This document shows, piece after piece, positions 60,740 to 64,000 of a stretch of 64,000 nucleotides of DNA. The notes beneath the pieces are model-generated. The model searched no databases. It was not told the DNA's origin and saw nothing but the letters and a program-made list of their open reading frames with translations. A program made the position numbers and the translations under genes. The stretch's first letter is position 1. Every line of letters starts with the position of its first letter. This stretch comes from Osedax fenrisi (lineage: Eukaryota; Annelida; Polychaeta; Sabellida; Siboglinidae), in the NCBI GenBank assembly GCA_964019155.1, contig OZ025240.1, positions 89,981,119 to 90,045,118 on the forward strand, written 5' to 3'.

Positions 60740-63700
60740 TTACAATAATCCATTGCAGCAGTATTTGCGATACATATTTAGACTGCCTGTCATGACACGA
60801 ATACTGAGTAGCGTAATATCATGCTTCCTCAGGCCTAACGAATATAGGTCTTTAGACGTTAGGGATGAGGGTATACCACGCCAGTTCCAACAAGAGGCAC
60901 TTAGTTTAGCCTGCTTTGCACCAGTAAGTTGTTTTGCGTAGGAGAGTATTTCAGGTTTGTTATAGTAGTCAGTTTTGTGTCGGTAATTAGTATCGGTATC
61001 TATTGTATCAGTTGAGATTTGCGTATCTATAATATAAACAATGTCATTTCGGTAAGCCAGTAAGTCAGGTTTTCGTAAGCCAAGTTGTGTTCGTATGTGT
61101 GGTTCCAGTATAGTTGTAAATTTGTACTTATTAAGTAGAGTGATTAAAAGAGCGTTAACATAATTATGCCTATGAATAATGTTATTATAATTAAATCTAC
61201 AGGTCTGCATAATATGATTTAGGCAGTCATATTTATAATTACACCCTCGCCTTAAACAGTTTGTATTTAAACTTGGAAACATACGTTTACATCTGTAATG
61301 TGTATATAGTAGACCGTGCTTTAGCTTTACCATATCTACGAAATCGCGACCAGAAAACATCTTTATAGGAGAAGTTATCCAATTATTAATAAAAGGACTA
61401 TGCGTGCCTAATTCTAAACCCTTGCCATCGACAGAATTAAATAAATATATTGAATGATATTTATTTATGGAGGTGTTATCAATAAAAGTGTATTCATCGT
61501 ATACTCGAGGTGTAGACCATTTTAGAATAACACTATCGGGAAGAGTTTGAATAATAGTGTCATCATTCCTTCTAATGGATGAAATCCTTTTTAGCCGCAG
61601 CACCGGTATTGCCAGAAAAAGACGAGTGATAGCTATCCCACCGACACTACTAGGTGCGTAGAATACACCGAGTGAAGTATCTGAAGGTAGTCGAAGCCAA
61701 CGTCTGACGAACGCCCGAATACTTCTATCCATCGTTTTTAATGAATTTAAATAGACATTAGAGAAAGTCAAGGTATGAAGCATACTTGGAATTAGATGAT
61801 TTTTGAGCATAAACAATTTTTGTTGGGGTTTTAGAGTAGATTTAGATATTGCCAAGAGTTTCGATGTGAGGTCATCATTAATTGAATTATTTTTATTATC
61901 CAAAGCGCCTATGTTGATGCCAAGATATCTATAAGTTTCTTCTATATTTAGCGCTTTAATTGTAGAATTATCAATAGATATAAAACTATATGGGTTACAT
62001 ATCCATTGTTTTTTATTTGGGTTAATAATTATATTCAATGTAGCGCATTTTGATTTGTTAACGTTTAACCCACATTGAGCTAGTCTAAATAAAACATGAT
62101 CAACTTGATATTGCATCATTATATCATCTTTCGCAAATAAAACCAGATCATCTGCAAATGCCATATGGCTTATTGTACTATTTCCTTGTAAATTAATACT
62201 ACCTGGCATATTATCAGTTACATAATCTATAATGGAGTTAAAAAGAGCGGGAGACATTGGGTCACCTTGTTTTACTCCACGATTGACTGGTATACTAGGT
62301 GATACTCCATTTTTATATTTTAATTGAGTTGAACAATCAGAATAAGTATGCATGATATAACTTGTATACATTTTAGGAGTCCCTACTCTTTCGGCTAATG
62401 CAACAATTGAGTTGTGAGATACCGTATCAAAAGCTTTAGAAACATCCAACAAACACATCTTTAATGGGCGTAATGCATTTTTATGTTGATATATAATAGA
62501 TTTAAGTAAAAAGATATTCTCAGCAATACCATCACGTCGAACAAAAGCTTTTTGCCGTGGATTAAGACTAATTGTGTTTTCAATTCTGCGTGCCAACATT
62601 TTATGGAAAAGTCTACAGAATATCGATGACATAGTTATTGGACGATAATGGGACGGCTCAGTACTGTGCTTAGTTTTAGGGATTAAAGTAGTTAGGCCTA
62701 ATTTAAATGCGGAAGGTGCAGTCGATGATATGAGATAAATATTAAAGCGAGCTGTTATATTATTTAGACCAATTTTAGTTAAATCGCATTTTTTAAGACC
62801 ATCTATTCCCGGGGCGCCGTCGTGTAATGTGCCGTAACATGACTTTACTTCGTTTATCGTAATTGGATGTATATATGCATTACTATTATTAACAAATAAG
62901 TGGTTGAATGGAATAGATGGCTTACTTATTAACTCACTCCAATATTTAAATTGTAAATCGATTGGCATTTCTTTAATTTCTTTTGTAATATCTTCGCCGT
63001 CGAAAATAGATTTAGCGAGCCTGGATCTATTTTTAGAATACATTTGTTGCGTTTTAGCAAATAATAAACACCTTTGTTTACGCTTAACATTTCTATTTGA
63101 TTGCACGCCTATATTATCATTACATTGTGTATTGTTAGAAATAATATTGTTACGTAATATTTTTGGTTTTTTTTTAGATTGAACTATAGATGAATTAATT
63201 AATTGTTCATAATCTAGGTCTATTAGATTTTGAATATTGTCGAAATTAAAATTCTGTATATGTAATTGTAAACTAGGTAATATGTATTTGCTAGGGTGTA
63301 AATCTAAGATATATTGTAAAATATTTGTTTTATTAGTTAAATCAATATTGTTTTGTGATCTAGGACCTGTAGATAAATCATAACAATAGCTATTCGAGAC
63401 ATTAGAATTAATCGTTTCGCATGGTTGCGTGTCATTAATAGTGTTTATATGAATGTTGTTATTATGTAAAATGTTAGTTTGTATATTGTCAATGTAATCT
63501 GATAAATGTGGTGTATCTAAATGTATGGGCAAAGTGTCGTTAGGGTCATAGTTAGTACTGTTAGTATCAGTAATGTTATCAGTATCGTATGTATCTTCAG
63601 TATCGTTATTGGGATTGTTAGTTAGTAGATTGTCTATGTGCAAAACAGGCTGTACAATATGATTTATATTAACGTATGTCTGGAGTGATCGAACCAGAGA

Positions 63701-64000
63701 TTTGTACTTCGCAGATGACCGATGAGTTGTGATAGCCTGTAGAGACCTCTCAGTAAACTTCTCCGCTATCTCCTTATTGATTGGAATACTCTTCGAGTCA
63801 CTTTTTTTGGACAGTATATCAATTTCGATTAACGCAAGCTTTCTCGAGACGCCTTCAGACCAACGCTGTCTCGATTGGGACGTGATGTTGTTTACTATTG
63901 TATCTGTGTACTCAATATGGTATGCATGTGCATGCATACGTCGACGATGAATAGCAAGTCCACGAGTACCCTTGAACTGCTTACAACAGGTTATGCAATA
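60740..64000 (-). CDS. R2-clade RT-endonuclease polyprotein (intact frame, N-terminus outside window)
   Basis: The frame is open without a stop from the window edge to 60,740. Numbering from the first in-window ATG (63,937) gives 1,065 codons, but 21 more open codons lie upstream and encode a C2H2 finger (C-x2-C-x3-F-x5-L-x2-H-x4-H, ending at residue 7), so that ATG is not the start. Order: finger; Myb-like RQRWSEGV and FTERSLQAITTHRSSAKYK (24-78), like R2 DNA-binding regions; a N/D/T-rich linker (about 100-250); RT with DGAPGIDG (373-380), SHYRPITMS (429-437), motif A CLLDVSKAFDTVSH (495-508), VKQGDPMSPALFN (555-567) and FADD (594-597); CCHC knuckle C894, C899, H908, C913; and restriction-like endonuclease RKPD-x12-D (D958, D971). 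The R2 family nicks target DNA with this nuclease and primes RT from the nick. All catalytic residues seen are intact, unlike every other RT here. Placement in R2 rather than a sister clade (R8, R9) needs a tree. Confidence 0.92.
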   Translation of the reverse strand, partial: YCITCCKQFKGTRGLAIHRRRMHAHAYHIEYTDTIVNNITSQSRQRWSEGVSRKLALIEIDILSKKSDSKSIPINKEIAEKFTERSLQAITTHRSSAKYKSLVRSLQTYVNINHIVQPVLHIDNLLTNNPNNDTEDTYDTDNITDTNSTNYDPNDTLPIHLDTPHLSDYIDNIQTNILHNNNIHINTINDTQPCETINSNVSNSYCYDLSTGPRSQNNIDLTNKTNILQYILDLHPSKYILPSLQLHIQNFNFDNIQNLIDLDYEQLINSSIVQSKKKPKILRNNIISNNTQCNDNIGVQSNRNVKRKQRCLLFAKTQQMYSKNRSRLAKSIFDGEDITKEIKEMPIDLQFKYWSELISKPSIPFNHLFVNNSNAYIHPITINEVKSCYGTLHDGAPGIDGLKKCDLTKIGLNNITARFNIYLISSTAPSAFKLGLTTLIPKTKHSTEPSHYRPITMSSIFCRLFHKMLARRIENTISLNPRQKAFVRRDGIAENIFLLKSIIYQHKNALRPLKMCLLDVSKAFDTVSHNSIVALAERVGTPKMYTSYIMHTYSDCSTQLKYKNGVSPSIPVNRGVKQGDPMSPALFNSIIDYVTDNMPGSINLQGNSTISHMAFADDLVLFAKDDIMMQYQVDHVLFRLAQCGLNVNKSKCATLNIIINPNKKQWICNPYSFISIDNSTIKALNIEETYRYLGINIGALDNKNNSINDDLTSKLLAISKSTLKPQQKLFMLKNHLIPSMLHTLTFSNVYLNSLKTMDRSIRAFVRRWLRLPSDTSLGVFYAPSSVGGIAITRLFLAIPVLRLKRISSIRRNDDTIIQTLPDSVILKWSTPRVYDEYTFIDNTSINKYHSIYLFNSVDGKGLELGTHSPFINNWITSPIKMFSGRDFVDMVKLKHGLLYTHYRCKRMFPSLNTNCLRRGCNYKYDCLNHIMQTCRFNYNNIIHRHNYVNALLITLLNKYKFTTILEPHIRTQLGLRKPDLLAYRNDIVYIIDTQISTDTIDTDTNYRHKTDYYNKPEILSYAKQLTGAKQAKLSASCWNWRGIPSSLTSKDLYSLGLRKHDITLLSIRVMTGSLNMYRKYCCNGLL

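Larger units (their letters stand above)
60622..64000 (-). mobile_element. R2-clade RLE-type non-LTR retrotransposon, 5' end beyond the window
   Basis: An element with a single long ORF, a 3' UTR of about 110 bases (60,739-60,631) and a nine-base A tail. R2-clade elements normally insert at one site in 28S rRNA genes by means of an endonuclease carried on the RT protein. Here the 3' flank is TA repeat and CR1-like sequence, with no rRNA, so the target differs. The 3' UTR has an AATAAA (60,675-60,670) and a small hairpin (60,638-60,654). The 5' end, 5' UTR and upstream junction are outside the window. Confidence 0.8.

Noticed and set aside
60610..60740. 28S rDNA junction of an R2 element
   Set aside because: No rRNA-like sequence is visible 3' of the element; the flank is TA repeat and CR1-like coding sequence.
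62904..63182. Plus-strand frames at 62,904-63,182, 63,729-63,950 and 60,753-60,941
   Set aside because: They lie antisense to the continuous R2-clade frame, which has clear domains, and show no motif themselves.

Overview
This window looks like a piece of a very AT-rich invertebrate (metazoan) nuclear genome. The evidence is long (TA)n and (TAA)n microsatellites, many decayed animal-type non-LTR retrotransposons (RTE-like, CR1/L2/Jockey-like and an R2-clade element), a Gypsy fragment, and no operons, bacterial signals or recognisable host exons. The species cannot be fixed from the sequence. I see no single-copy host gene; nearly all the coding potential belongs to mobile elements, and almost all of it is broken.

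Layout. 1-2.16 kb is AT-rich DNA with a dispersed short motif and a perfect 30-bp-arm hairpin. From about 2.16 kb to 31.15 kb lies a large, old inverted duplication: the left arm (about 2.16-11.45 kb) and the right arm (about 22.1-31.15 kb) match as reverse complements through many anchor points. Each arm carries the same decayed RTE copy and the same two tRNA-like segments. Later insertions differ between arms: a CR1-like element (6.64-8.70 kb) only in the left arm and an RTE copy (23.09-25.69 kb) only in the right arm, each with a readable empty site in the other arm. The spacer (11.45-22.1 kb) holds a Gypsy pol fragment with polypurine tract and LTR start, a CR1-like 3' end, two large palindromes, a roughly 1.55-kb tandem duplication with about 140-bp subrepeats, and an RTE endonuclease fragment.

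31.1-47 kb holds an LTR end with primer-binding site, a lightly damaged L2/CR1-like element (32.5-34.7 kb), several 5'- or 3'-truncated CR1-like and RTE copies, and many (TA)n tracts. 47-58 kb has a 310-bp (TAA)n array, a long degenerate RTE copy with endonuclease and RT parts (49.2-51.9 kb), a CR1-like RT scrap (53.2 kb) and another RTE RT remnant (54.0-56.2 kb). 58.1-60.6 kb is a decayed CR1/L2-like endonuclease-RT element.

The most interesting object is the last one: an uninterrupted minus-strand frame from 60,740 to the window edge (64,000). It encodes an R2-clade protein with an N-terminal C2H2 finger, Myb-like segment, RT with FADD, CCHC knuckle and restriction-like endonuclease. It is the only element here with an intact RT frame, so it may have moved recently. 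It does not end in 28S rDNA: its short A tail abuts a (TA)6 run inside the CR1-like RT remnant, so it is either a different-target R2-clade lineage or an off-target copy. Several non-LTR elements in the window begin or end at (TA)n tracts, which suggests these tracts act as landing sites or are seeded by the elements.
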